Assembly (NCBI GenBank): GCA_013365325.1
Contig: JABVXV010000226.1
Span: 42,018-106,017 of the forward strand
Source of the DNA: Dipetalonema caudispina
Lineage: Eukaryota; Nematoda; Chromadorea; Rhabditida; Onchocercidae
DNA length: 64,000 bases
Direction: 5' to 3'
Both the position numbers and the translations under genes were made by a program. The notes beneath the pieces are model-generated. The model made no database searches. It was not told the origin of the DNA and saw nothing but the letters and a program-made list of their open reading frames with translations. Positions 1 through 12,823 of the stretch are shown here, piece by piece (within the stretch, counting starts at the first letter, position 1; the number at the start of each line of letters is the position of its first letter).

Positions 1-634
1 CTCCCTTCCTCCCACCCATTCTTTCGAAGATAGCCTTTGGAAACTAGCCAAATGAACATCAATTGCTTCGAGACCGTATGATATGATACCGCACTAAATT
101 CTAAACAAGATAGATGATCATGTAGAGATGATGTTTGTTGTTTCAGGTTTTGCTCGTTGGAATTTCCACTCTTTCTAGTTATTTCTAAAAGTGTTGTCTT
201 TCCGAAGGATTTTCATCATTCCACACTATCTTCATAAAGCTTTCTTTTATTCCGACTTATCCTCGAGAAGTATTTTGGCTAGGATAAGATTTGCTTATGA
301 AATTGGATCCTTGAATTTTGTATGGTTGTTTTTAAATTTCACGACTAGTTTAAAGATTGCTGAAGAAAATTTATGAAATTAATTCCCGACGTTTTCTTCT
401 TGCATTCATTTAAATTTATCTCTAAGCAAATGCTTATGCTAGTCTTCTTTTTTAGTGAAAGATCTGATATTATTGATTTTCTATCCGTTTGGTATGTTTG
501 GTACCGTCGTCATATTATTATTTTAATCTAAGTTTATGTTGCTACTAACTGTTTAATCTGTTTGCCGCTGACTTTAGTTATGATTCGATTAGCCTAATTT
601 TAACCATATGTACATGAGATTGTTAGCCTTGCAT
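1..634. other. No gene recognised
   Basis: AT-rich sequence with several short open stretches but no start, splice or homology signal that I can support. The longest plus-strand open stretch (191-376) is hydrophobic and shows no family resemblance. Confidence 0.5.
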
Positions 635-1210
635 TTAGGAGGGCCTCATCCTGTGTAAAACAGTATGATCACGTGGGATGAGTTGTACAGGACGTCTGAG
701 TGACGCGCATTTGGGATTGTTCTGAATGGGCGTGGTGTAAAAACGCTTGTAAAACTTGAACTGATATGTTTCGAATTTGTTGCGAAAGGGACTCCAGTGT
801 TTGAGCCTCCTTATTAGAATTAACTCGCGAACGTTGGATCCTCTGATCCTTTTGATTTCAATAATTGGTGTTTTTCGGCTATGCGGCTTCTCTAACCTCC
901 GGACTACATGATTCACCTGACCTTCTGAGATCAAATTTTACCGTTTTCGGAGTTGTTAACCTCGCTGTCTTTCAACTTCGCAACAGTACGCTTCCCTTCT
1001 TCAGGCTTTTCTGCACCTTGAACTTATCATTTACCTGGTTTTGAAGATTTAAAGACTTTCTTGACATCATTTTCTGTACCCTTTGTCTGTCCTCTTGATC
1101 TTTAAATCTTGACCTTTATTCTCCCACCACCGCCGATATTTAGGATTGCACAAATTTTCAGCTTCTGGACATCATTCTCTCGTAAAACTTGGGTTCTGCT
1201 CGACATTGTT
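635..1210 (-). pseudogene. Coding-like remnant, possibly a decayed gene
   Basis: This stretch is less AT-rich than its surroundings and reads as protein-like on the minus strand, but in more than one frame. From about 1208 an ATG opens a short frame beginning MSSRTQVLREND. Near 955-1025 another frame gives a lysine/glutamate-rich stretch containing EKPEEGKRTVAKL. From 934 down to 635 a third frame is open for 99 codons and is rich in arginine and lysine. I could not link these by introns of sensible length; stops separate them. I recognise no family. It may be a pseudogene, or the 5' exons of a real gene whose splice sites I misread. Confidence 0.3.
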
Positions 1211-2038
1211 TCGTAGGAAATTCAAAACAAGAAAAAAAAAAAAAAAAAAAAAAAGAAACAAACACAGAAAGAAGTCGACAGGAAATAAGGGATTCTGGAA
1301 AGTATCATGTAACTAAATTGCTCATCTTTTCCTGAAAATAAATATGGACTGTTAAATCATTTCATCTCATTCCAGTGTATCGTAATTTCGAAACTCATTT
1401 CTGATTAACTCCTAGAACATTGAAGGAATTCCACTCCATCGAAATCTTTGCGCTTTAAACAGTTCAGTTCTCTTGTAGTCCTCTGTCCTTCGACTTTATT
1501 AATTCAGCTCAAATCATTCTCAGATTGTCTGTAAATGATTCCAAGCTAGACAAAACTTTTTGAAAATATTTCAGGAACTGGATAAATGGACAGGAGGGAT
1601 ACTTCGTCAAGTTTCCACACTTTTTTTTCTGGCATCAAAAGTTTCGGATTTCAATTATCCTTATGAGATCAAGATCAGGGATGGAAAATATCCCAGATAT
1701 AGCCGATTATCTTAAAAGGATATCGTGAATGAGTTATGGTACGATTAAAGAAAAACCGGAAAGGGGAGAGAAAAGAGTGGAACTAAAGTGGAAGGGAAAT
1801 AAGTAAAAACAAATGTTGTCTGTTGATGAGTGAAAGTAAAATTAAAGAAGCAAACAACAGGATGTTGGGCGGGTAGTCGGATAGTTTACCAATCCGACAA
1901 ACATAAAGACTTTCTGCAAATAAAGATTAATCGATTTTGCCAGACAATATTCAGATTTTTGAACGATTCGAAACATTTAAAAATATTAGCCAACAATTAA
2001 AGATTATTTACGAAATGTTTCCGGTCAAGATAATCTAG
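1211..2038. other. No complete gene; one exon-like stretch
   Basis: A 24-base poly(A) run lies near 1231-1254. At 1575-1710, after a TTTCAG acceptor, the plus strand is open for about 45 codons starting ELDKWTGGIL, ending in TAA. It could be an exon, but I found no partner exon joined in phase and no family match. Confidence 0.3.
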
Positions 2039-2243
2039 CTTGTCGATAATTGGTCATCGTAGCAATGAAGGATCTAGTATGCCAGGTGGAAACAATGACA
2101 ATGAAACTTGTATGATCACTATGTTATGGATTGATTTCTTAAAAACAGGTCATCAATGCCAATCATTATATCATATTGGTTCATGTATTAACTATCAAAT
2201 AATCGGTGCTTCAGATATTCATCAAGCGAAAGATATCATTTAA
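2039..2243 (+). CDS. Possible terminal exon of an unrecognised gene
   Basis: After an acceptor-like TCTAG ending at 2038 the plus strand is open to a TAA at 2241-2243. The 67-residue product has a balanced composition (Cys, His, Gly, Asn and Trp all present) unlike the Phe/Lys/Ile-rich noise frames around it, with stretches such as GHRSNEGSSMPGG and YHIGSCINYQI. No upstream exon was joined with confidence; 1575-1710 is the only candidate. I recognise no family. It could equally be the relic of a decayed gene. Confidence 0.3.
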
Positions 2244-2503
2244 AAATCTTTCTCACTACTACTTCAATACTATCCAAATTCGATAAATTTTTTCGTTTAA
2301 AATTTCTAATTTTAATATACCTTTCAGCGAAAATTTTCTAAAATATTACCAACTAAATAATTAGTTAATTCAAAAATTTGTATTGAGGAAAAAAACAAAA
2401 AAAAAAGAAAAGGATTGGTAAGAGAAGAATATTTGAGTAGGGGAAAATGAAAAAAAATGGTAATGCTTCATAAAAGCTTCTGTATTTGTACTGTTTCTTT
2501 TTT

Positions 2504-2505
<2 letters not shown>

Positions 2506-2547
<42 letters not shown>
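2506..2547. repeat. Poly(T) tract, 42 nt
   Basis: Uninterrupted T run, the longest homopolymer in the window. It creates false lysine-rich frames on the minus strand. Confidence 0.95.
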
Positions 2548-3194
2548 CGAATGTATAAATAATACCTGTTTTGTTTTTTTTTTTTTCCGAAAATAAATAT
2601 GCACAGGGAAAAGTTAGCTATTTCCCACAGCTCACAGATACTATCTTTTGTCATTTTCATATCCATCCATCTAACTGTTCATGGACATTTGTTAAGAGTA
2701 TATATATATGTGTGTGTGTGTGTTTGTGGTTGTGTTTGTATGCGAAATATTTGGTAAACAAGAAAAAAAAAAAAAAAAAAAAGATGGAATCATTTTTTAT
2801 TTGGTATCAAAAATGAAATAAACGTCATAATTTTCTTCATGTAAGAAGTTCCATTTTTTAAAGTTGAGTCAGTGTTTTTTTTTTTTTAAAATTGTTTTTG
2901 AAGAAAAATGGGTTGAAGGATATGAGGAGAGAAAAAAATAAAGAAAAACACGTCAAAGTGACATTTATGTCATCTCTTTCTTAAAAAGTAAAATGTTTAG
3001 TTATCAGATGATGTAATTTTAAAAAATAATCGATGAAATTTCTCGAAAAGTTTTATTTAAGATAAGATAATATGTTATAGAAAAACAGCTCTTTTTTTTT
3101 TTTTTTTTCTTGTTATCTGTAATAGCATTTATAATTTTCTGGATAGTGTTTTTTTTTATTTTTCTTATTTTATTAAATTAATTTAATGACAAGA

Positions 3195-3196
<2 letters not shown>

Positions 3197-3237
<41 letters not shown>
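3197..3237. repeat. Poly(A) tract, 41 nt
   Basis: Uninterrupted A run. Similar runs of 20 or more occur near 4126-4154, 8948-8975, 15571-15601, 27160-27182, 29405-29441, 34352-34382 and 52073-52101. Confidence 0.95.
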
Positions 3238-3239
<2 letters not shown>

Positions 3240-4125
3240 AAAACAAACCTGAAACGAATATTCTCCCAAAAGGCAAAACATATTGCATCAATGAACTAAG
3301 CTGTCATTACTGATAACATCATGGCCATGATAACAACATTGATTTATATAAAATATTTACCTTGAAAGGTTAATATTTTTACTTCCATTACATCAATAGT
3401 AACATTGGTTATCAATTGTTTCAAACCCACTTACGTTTCTCCATCAATATTTCATATGTGATGAATCATGCAAAAATTTTTTGATTAATAACTAAAATAT
3501 TTTTCAAATGCATACATAATAGCATTAATTCTTTTTATCAATTAGAGAGAAAAGGAAAAAAAAAAAAAAAAAAAACTCAAATATTTTACAAGTAATTCTT
3601 TCTATTGCAAATGCTTCATTTATTCATTTTTAAGTTCATTTAAAATATTTACTGTTTGAGTATTTTTGAGGTAAAACTTTTCAATTTTTCCAATCAAATC
3701 TTTGCTTACTATTTAAGATAACAAGTGAGAAGTAAATATGTGTAGCTATAATAAGATTTGAAAATTTTTGAAATGAATGCCAATGATTTACTAAATGGAG
3801 TAATATTCTATAACTTCACTTTTTTGTGTAAATCCTTTTTTCAGGGGAAGATTATCAAACTAATAATAAGCTTCAAATTTCGTGTAGATTTTTTTTTTCA
3901 CTTCTTTTAAATGAGCATAACTTTCTTCGTAATCTTTTATTATTTAAAATTAGATAAAAAAAGAATTTAAATTTATAATAAATTTATACATTTTACATAT
4001 GTACTCTGTTTAAAGCTCCTCTTTCACCGAATTGTACAAAACTAATCATCGTCGTAACATTCATTATATGAAATTTATGGTACTATCATTTAATATGACA
4101 TTTATCTTTTGATATAAACTTGTAC

Positions 4126-4161
<36 letters not shown>

Positions 4162-7100
4162 GTTTGCAATAAATGCGACAATCGATGTGACAACGATTGC
4201 TATGATGTTTCACAGTTGTGACAGAAAAGAAACCCTAATAATTCAATATTTTATTACCATTTATTCATCAAGCAATTTTTGTAATCTATCATCGCACCTT
4301 TTTCTTTTTGAATTAATAAATAGAATTTTTTCTTATTCTTTCTCTTCAAATGTTCTTCAATCAAGCAAAATGAAAATGAGCAAAGAATTTTTCCATTTCA
4401 GATAATCAGAAAGAACATTGAAAACTGAAAAAAATAACAACAACAAATTTAGTTTAACAGTAATTGTTGTTTAAAAAAATGATCGTCATTTGTTAATTTA
4501 AATTGATAACACCAATGGATAATTTAAGTTGATAGGTTGAAAAATACTACTATCAAGCTTAGTAACAATCAATTTTGTAACAACTTTTAACATGATTGTG
4601 TTCGTTATTTTCTTGTCAAATAAGTGATTTTAATGGTAACAAAATTTCCATAATTATTCAATTTTAAATTATGTCAACATATTTACATTTTTTGCAAATG
4701 CGATCATCTATTTTTAATTTGACTAGATTATTTTATGATTTCTACAAGTAAAACACTCCGAAAATTCATCATACTTTTCAGTTCAACAAAACAATTAATA
4801 CTTCTTATTATATCTAATTATTTAAATGTAAAAATGTTAAATAATAATTTCTTTTTTAATGTTTGCTAGAAAAAAAAAATGAAAATTAAATTTATAAGGA
4901 AAATTTAATTTCGGACAGTCATTGTATCATTTACTATTTCATGTATTTTTATCACAAAATCTTTGTAATATTGTGAGTAAATTAATGGGCAAAAAGATTT
5001 TTTTTCTTTCTATAACAGAGAGATTATTTTGATAATCCGAGAAATGTTCTTATTGCCGTTGTTGTTGCTGTTATTGTTGTTGCTGTTATTGTTGTTATTA
5101 TTGTTTTCTTGATACAACTAGGACTTAAATAAATCAAAAAAAAGAGCATTTGATTTACGACGTGTTTGATGTTTATGTAGCAAAATCGATAAATTAAAAA
5201 AATAAAATGAAAAAAAAAAGTTAAAAACACAATGAGACAAACACAATGATCAAAGATTGTGGGGCTATTGTTATTTGTTACGTAATAAAATTTTTTTTTT
5301 TTAGACAAATTTTACGAAATATGATATCATTATAATTTGTTTACAAAGCATTTGTTGATCAAATAATATTTATTGTTTAGTTAGCAAATATTTAATAAAT
5401 ATTAGAATTCCCTGAAATTTTAACATTTTCAAAAATTCATATCTTTGATTAATCTTATCTACAATAACAACAAAAGAATAAATTTTTAGAAATTATTGTG
5501 AATATCTTTCTTTCCGTTTTGTGCCAAATGAAAGATTTATTATCGTTAAACTGATAGAAAAAGTTGAATTAAAACTACTGATAGGACAGATAAGTTGTAA
5601 TATTCAGGATTTACGAGCAATGCTAACTAATCGGATATTATATAATAATAATGCTCGGCCTAGCTTCAACTATTTTTTTTTCCTACATATCGGTTCTGAT
5701 GTTTTCCTTTTATTTTCTGGATATTTGGTTGCGATAATCATTTGATATTAGTGACATTTTATAGCAGATTTGTAAAGCATATAACTTCTATTTATTATAT
5801 TATCGTTACTATAGATATAATATGAGCTATCCACTTTTTGATAACAAGACGAAAAATAAGCAAATTAGATTAAAATGATTTTCAAGAGATTACTGTCGCA
5901 ACAAATTTACCGAATTGATTATTATCGTATCGATTATATTTGCTCAAATCAGTAAAAATAGACGACTAGAAGCGTGAAAAATCAAATTTTTACTGAAAAA
6001 AGGTAAATAAACAATTACTTTCATTCTTTCTTTTTTTTTTTTTTTTTTGAAAAAAGAAAAGAATGAGGATATAATTTGATCTTGACACTTTTTATGTACC
6101 ATTTCATACGGTACTTTGTTATCAGCTTCATAGAAAATCAAATCATTGGTGACTGTCGTAGTAGTATTATCATGGTGATAACTGAATTTGAATTTTATTC
6201 TTTTTTTCATATCTTCTTGTTAGACTGCCAAATTAACTTTGATAATGTAATAATTTATTGACATTTAATTTTAACTTATTTTTGGTTAGTAAACATTTGA
6301 CTTTATCGATCCATCATTGTTTATGTAGCAATGTTACATTGTAGAATAGTAACAAAAATAAAGAAAAATATTTTTGTACTGTTCATTGACTTTACTCATT
6401 AATTTTTGTTAATACATCTTACTTTATTAGCTTAATTTTATTTCCGTTAAAATGTTTAGTTTTAAATTTCACATAATCTTAAAGTGAAGTTTCCATGCCA
6501 ATATTTGTTGAACAATACATCACAACAAATATTTGTTTAATTTTTTTTTAAAACGCTTTCGTGAAATCAGATTTAAGCAGTTAATCGTTTTTCGACATTT
6601 ACAAAAAAAAAAAAAAAAGAAAAGATTCGAAAAACAATCTTTGTCAACACTAAAATGTTATTATAATTAATCATTTCAAAAATGGGACAAAAAAAAAAAG
6701 AAGTGGATGTAAACCAATGATAATGATGAATGCAATTAAAATATCAACTAGATATGATTATTTAAAATTAAGATAAAGAGTACTGAATAAGATTTCTTTT
6801 TAAATGAAATTTCAAGAAGTGGTAAATAGTTGGAATATTAAAGTTAATCAATTTTGTTAAATTCGAACAAATTTGTATGTTATAATCTGAACGACGAACC
6901 AATTTGAATACAATTACTTTTTTAAAGATCTATACTCATTATTCCTATAGTTAATTTCATTTTAGTATTAGTCTCTTCAAATATTAATTAAACTTTTTTT
7001 TTCTTAGAAAACTGTTATTTCAGTTATAGTTACAATATGACATCACTAGCAAAAAAAAAAAAGAAAGAAATGCTTGGAACTTGCATGATACCGAATAGTA

Positions 7101-8635
7101 ATTAAATTAGTAATTAAATTCTTGTCTTATGATAACAACGCCCTTCATTCATTATATTCAACTAATTGTCGGAAATTTCATCACAGTTGTTTTTATCGAT
7201 ACTGTCTTATGCCTAGCAGAAAAGTTTTTTTTTTTATATGCTTTCTATTTGAACTAATATTTATAAAATTAAGAAGTAAATCTTAGTTATTAGAAACGAT
7301 TTATTCCGATTGGTAAAACTTGAATTTTATTATCCTTTAGGATTTATTAGGAGGATAACTCGATCTTTTTGAAAATACTTGAAACATTATTAAGGAATTA
7401 TTACTAATCTTTTGAAATTTTGAATTCATCCAGATTATACACTTCGCTGTATAAGCTCTTTTTGCTGAACACATCCGTACGTGAGGACGCTATTAAAAAA
7501 ATGTCAGATGTCAACTGCCAAATTATATTTCACTTAATCTACTGAACTGGTTTAACTCCAAATGCAGCTTAAAATCTTTAATATCTTACCATATCTTAAT
7601 TCCGAAAGTTAAATTCTTTTATCAAAAACTCCCACAATTGTTATGTACAAAAAAAAAAAGGAAAGAAATTAATTATTATCAAAGAATTGTTAAATGTATC
7701 ATAAAGAACCAATCATTATGTTAGCAAACGATCCAAAAAGAAAAAGAAAAAAAAAACAAAAGAAAAAAATTCTGATTACAACTGATTATTATCATTTAGC
7801 ATAGCTGATTTCGATAAATTAATGATAACACTTTATATTTTAAAATATAAATATTAAAATTGAGTACTATTTAATTTGTTTGATTAATACATCCGATTGA
7901 TTAATGTAATCAACAAATACATTTATCATTTGTGGAATATGCTGGATGATACATGATAATAAATAACATTTTTATTACTTTGAGATAACAAATTACTGTA
8001 TAAATATGACAAAGTGTAATTATAATAAGTATAATTATGCTCATTATAATAAGTCATCAAATGACTGAATAATATGCTCAATAATGCCATTAGTAATGCA
8101 TTATATTAGATAAACAATTTCATATAAGAAATTTCAAATTTATAAAGAAAAATTATTACCATAAAAATTGATAATACAAAAAAATTTTTTTTGAAACAGT
8201 AATTATAAATAAATGATTTAATATTATTTGAAATTTCCTTTTTTTTTTAAAAAAAAAAGTAATGAATATATCCCAAAATATTATGAAGTGATTTATTTGT
8301 TTAAAATATTTCATTCTTATAATATAAACAATTTAATTAACATTATGATACTTGTCATTGTTTATTAAAATAATTTATGAGAATTATTATCATATCATTT
8401 ATGATTGATATAATGAATATTTTTATTTTAACCTGAACATTTTTATTTTTAGTCTGATGCTAAGTAAATAAAAAACATGGGTAAATACTATTTATCCCTG
8501 CATTGTTAATTATAATCTTAAATTGATATTTGGATACATTTTAAATGTTAATAGGAAAAAGAAAAAATGATGATATGATGATAATGGTATAATGAAAGAC
8601 TGAAATTATCTGATAAATTTACAACAATATCTTAA

Positions 8636-8943
8636 TTATACAGCTTCATTTTTAAGTTTTTCAATTTGTTTCCGTATCGATTCAGCATCTTGTATAATTA
8701 ACATACTGAGGGTTGCATCCATAATTACTTTTGGTATATCTGGACTTTTGAAATCTATACACATCACATAATCAACGATTGTTTTTGTCGAATCTTTGGG
8801 ATGAATTCGAAAACGTCCACCACCAAGTACAATATGTCCACTGAAATGAATTTGATAATTTAATTAGAAACAAATTCCGATAATTTCTGTAGTAAATTAG
8901 AATTGATGACAAAAAGTTAGGTTTAAGAGCGGAATCACTAAAT

Positions 8944-8976
<33 letters not shown>

Positions 8977-10753
8977 TGAACATAAAAATGAGATTTGTGA
9001 TAATGGTGAGATTAATTTAGGTTTATTAAAAAGATAAGTAATGTAAATTTACAAATAATATTATACGGTAAAATTATTAAATTAAAGCGTCTCTTCTATT
9101 ACCTTGAAAATCAGATTTATGATAATGATAAAATTGATTTAAGTTTATTGAAAAGGTAAGTAAAACAAATTCAAAAATTATATTTTGTAGTAAAATTATT
9201 AAATCAAAATGTTTTTTTTTCTACAAGCAGAAAAATGAAATTAATATAAGTTTATCAAAAAGATAAGTAATATAAGTCTTAAAACTATTTGAAGTATTAT
9301 GATGATTTTATCAACAGAAATCTTTAAAAGGAAAAAAAAATTGGACATTTTTCATTCAAAAATAATCTAACCGTATTTTCTGCGGATTATATTGAAAATC
9401 AGGAAGATCAATGCTTCGCGCAGCTTCGATAATTTCGTTATCAGTACGACGAAATGTGCGACACATCAGAAATTCTCGCCCTTTGATGCTTGAAATGTCA
9501 TTCATGGCATACTAAAAATAATGGGATTCAAACGGTAAAATTAAAGTTTGAAATATAAAATAAAAAATTGGTAAATTATATTTGTTTTTTTTTTTTTTTG
9601 TCACATAACATAATTTCTTACCTTTTTTTGATATTGCGTTATAAATTTTTTTCGTTTAACTCCTTCAATGGAACTTTTTTTTTCTAAGCCTCAAAATTTT
9701 AACTTTTTTCACCAAAAAGTATCAAACATTGAAGAAGTATTTACATAAACAATATCGGTGTTAGATGATAGATCAGCAATAATCTTCACACTCGAAATGT
9801 TTTTATTGTAGTGAGTAATATCAACGAAATTTTCCCAATGTTCCACAAAAGCTTGTTGAAGGGGAAAATTAAAAATAGTCTGAAAGATAAAACAAACAAA
9901 TAAATAAATGGTAATTTTATTTTTAGAATTTTTTTCTTCCAATGTAAAACACAAAAGTTGAAAATGTTTTTATCAATAATTTAGAATTGCAAAATTTAAG
10001 AGATTTCTTTCATATAATTATTTCGTATAACAAAAATTTGTTAAAAATTAAACAATTTTGTATGATTTCTTTATGGGTCAGAATAATTGAAATATTTAAA
10101 ATTTGTGTTTAAAAAAGAAGTTTTTTTTTCCTTTTTTTTTTGAAAAATTACCCTCATGGTGAAAACTTTTCCCATTTTATAGCGTTTTGAATAAACAACA
10201 TCGCTTTTATTCGAAATTTTTTGCTTCCAGCCATCGTGATCCTCGAAATCAGGCATGTTGACAAGTTCCATCAAATCTCGTAATGCTTCATTTGCTTGAC
10301 GTATGCCTTCTTCATACTTCAATATTTCAATATTTTAAATATAAAAATTATTTGAAAAATTTTAAGATATTTAATAATCAATTAGAATTTATGATATAAA
10401 ATATTTGCTAATAATTTCTTTTCAAAACAATTATAACAAAACAACTAGGTACAAAATTATTTCCAAAATTTTAAATTATTAAATAAGAAATTAATTTAGC
10501 TTAGAATTTACAATACATAACTCTATGCTAATAATTTTTTTTCATACAAATGCAACAAAACAATTAAGCATAAAATTATTTTCAAAATTTTAAGTTACTC
10601 TATAGGACATTAATTTGGTTTGGAATTTATAATACAAAATATTTGCTAATAATTTCTTTTCAAATAAATGCAATATAACAATTAATGAATACTAACTTTT
10701 TGGGTATCATGATTGCCAGTTGAAGTATTCGCAGAAGTTATAGATGAATTCAT
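8636..10753 (-). CDS. START-domain lipid-transfer protein
   Basis: The predicted 233-aa protein is a START (StAR-related lipid transfer) domain with little else, the size of the STARD4/5/6 group, so it is probably a soluble cytosolic carrier of sterol or another lipid; no signal peptide or membrane segment is visible. Exons in coding order are 10697-10753, 10152-10316, 9745-9879, 9372-9511 and 8636-8840, all phase-compatible, summing to 702 nt including the stop. The first 19 residues are polar (start MNSSITSANTS). The domain runs from about residue 25 to the end. It shows the GW (DGWK) near the domain start, the central TDIVY, the REFLMCRTFRR strand, the GHIVLGGGRF stretch and a C-terminal amphipathic helix (ESIRKQIEKL) as lipid-pocket lid. 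Ligand cannot be told from sequence. Introns 1 and 4 are built of ~120-bp tandem repeats. The start is the only upstream ATG in phase. Confidence 0.85.
8984..9300. repeat. Tandem repeat in START-gene intron 4
   Basis: Two diverged units of about 120 bp (about 8984-9103 and 9104-9229) and a partial third (to about 9300). Shared landmarks are AGATTTRTGATAATG, then AAGTTTATTRAAAAGRTAAGTAA, then GTAAAATTATTAAAT. A poly(T) run at 8948-8975 precedes the array. Confidence 0.7.
10344..10690. repeat. Three-copy ~119-bp tandem repeat filling START-gene intron 1
   Basis: Copies at 10344-10452, 10453-10571 and 10572-10690. Each begins AAAATTATTT, carries a CAAAATTTTAA-like segment, and in the second half reads GCTAATAATTT followed by TTTCAWA and an AACAATTA-like end. 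Copies B and C are 119 bp each; copy A is shorter. The array occupies nearly the whole intron (10317-10696) and ends just before the splice donor at 10691-10696. Confidence 0.8.
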
Positions 10754-12130
10754 TTTTTTTAATGATCCACATGGAATCAAATTTATTTAATCAAGTATTT
10801 AGTAACTATTCAAATTTTTCCGACAAGATCATAATGTTGTATTGTAAATTAATCTTGCATTTTAATAAATTAATTTCAGCATTATCAAGTATGAGTTTTG
10901 AATAAAATAGCAAAATGGATAATGGAATTTTGCTTATTGCCTACATATTTTATCAATGGTGCAAAATTTTACGCAACAAAAAACATTGCGTAAGATAATG
11001 ATAATTAAAAAATTGACCCGTGGATAATCTAAGATGATGGAATTAAAAAAGTTTTCGCATAATTATTTTAAAAAATTACGTACAGCGATACATTTATCTA
11101 ATAGCATTTTGTATCTGATAACACAATGTTGTATCATATCAAACTAAACGAATATTAATATTGGAACATTTTTTATTCTTCAATATTTAATATTTGGACA
11201 TTTTTTTCCACTAAAAAAAATAATTCACGTTGTAAAATATGAAATTTTCAAAGCATATAACTAACACGAAATTTGTAATGTAGCATTATTTTCACATTTG
11301 AATAAAAAATGTTCTCGCAAAATTAGAAAATAAATACGAGAAATATAAAAAATTTATTTTCCAAAAAAAAGTGACACAAATTCAATATGAATAAAAAGAT
11401 GAAATTGGAATTATGATTATGTTGAATATGACATTTAACGAATATAGAAAAGAGTTAAATTTCAAAAACTTTTACCGATTTTTGCTATTAGAATAATATG
11501 AATGCCCAATATCGGTATCAAAAAGAAAAAAAAAAACCCCCGATAGCTTGAGATTTGCTAATGAAATGATGAAAATTTTTGAAATAAATCATTTTAAAGC
11601 ACTTGAAGAAAATTGTAAATATTACTGTTTATTATAATTTGTGATAAAATTAAAAATTACTAGAGGAACTAAATATTGCATATGACTTGATATTATTAAA
11701 TTATCCTAACTAAATTTACTCCTTAAAATTTATTAAAAAAATTTTTTTTCTCCTTCCAAAAGATAATTGAATTAATTATAATTAACAGGATAGATACTAA
11801 ATTTTATTAATGCTCATCCAGATAATATCAAACCTACCAGGTGCTTTCCCATTTATTATTACTAATATATCATTAAAGGGTTTCTTATTAGTATAAGATG
11901 AGGATACTGAAAAATCGAAAAATATGAATTTAATACCCTAACTTACGACTATTTGTTTGGAAAACTCAGTGATATATACCCGAAGTAATATTTACATCAA
12001 AAATGCCAAACTTTTATGATTGAAAAGGGTTTCTTTACGGCTGACTGCGAAAATTGTATTGGCAAAATTTTTCGACAGAAAAAAAGATATATATATATAT
12101 ATATATATGTATATCCTGTAGAATATAGGA
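10754..12130. other. Upstream region of the START gene, no gene seen
   Basis: AT-rich sequence 5' of the START gene with short A runs. No exon, RNA gene or clear promoter element is recognisable. A short (AT)n run lies at about 12089-12107. Confidence 0.5.
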
Positions 12131-12455
12131 CATCAGTTTCTGGTACTGATGATTATGATAGTGATAACGGCATATTCAGTAAAAAAGAGGCCATCAGTTT
12201 CCGGTATAGATAACGATAATGATAATGACAACAGCATATTCAATAAAATAGAGGGCGTTAGTTTCCGTTATATATAGTGATGATAATGATGATAATGATG
12301 ATGATAACGATATATTCAATAAAAAAGAGCACAAAAATTTCCGGTATTGATAATAATAACGATATATCCAGTAAAATCAAAAAAAAAAAAAAAAGGAGGA
12401 CAAAAGTTTCTGATTTTAATAATGCTAATAACAGTAATGTCAAATTTATTTATCG
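12131..12455. repeat. Degenerate minisatellite, about five units of 56-75 bp
   Basis: Units at about 12131-12189, 12191-12254, 12255-12329, 12330-12399 and 12400-12455. Each starts with a CATCAGTTTCYGGT-like block, followed by a variable run of GATAAT/GATGAT triplets, and ends with ATATTCARTAAAA and a purine tail. Length differences come mainly from the triplet run. Stops in every frame argue against coding. Confidence 0.75.
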
Positions 12456-12791
12456 GAAATAATTAGAATACTTTAAGATTTCAACATATTTTCCTAAATA
12501 TTCATATTTCAAATGAATAAACGAAAAATATTACCATCGAGGAACAATTTTACCTCCTGCAATAATTGATAAACTTCTTTCAATAATTAAATAGTAAGTA
12601 ATATTAGTAAAAGAAAATGTTAATAGCTCTCGTTTCGGACATGCAATTGTATTTCCAACAATAACATACTGCAATTCAAATATCCGAGTAGTTAATATGG
12701 GATAATTGGTTACTGGTTTCATATGAAAGAAAATAACCTGTTCTTTTTCTCTTTCTTCTGTATACTAATATTATCCTGAAAATTTCCATCA

Positions 12792-12823
<32 letters not shown>

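Larger units (their letters stand above)
2244..8635. other. Gene-poor AT-rich stretch
   Basis: More than 6 kb with no supported gene. It holds homopolymer runs, a TG run near 2708-2722, and a trinucleotide patch at 5048-5110 (GTT/GCT units) that gives a false threonine/alanine-rich frame on the minus strand. The open frames here are short, rich in Phe, Ile, Lys and Asn, and lack splice or family support. Confidence 0.6.

Noticed and set aside
2365..2666. Lysine-rich minus-strand frames
   Set aside because: They are translations of the poly(T) tract at 2506-2547 and flanking AT-rich DNA, without splice or family support.
5024..5308. Thr/Ala-rich minus-strand frame
   Set aside because: The distinctive part is a GTT/GCT trinucleotide repeat (5048-5110); the rest is Phe/Ile-rich noise.
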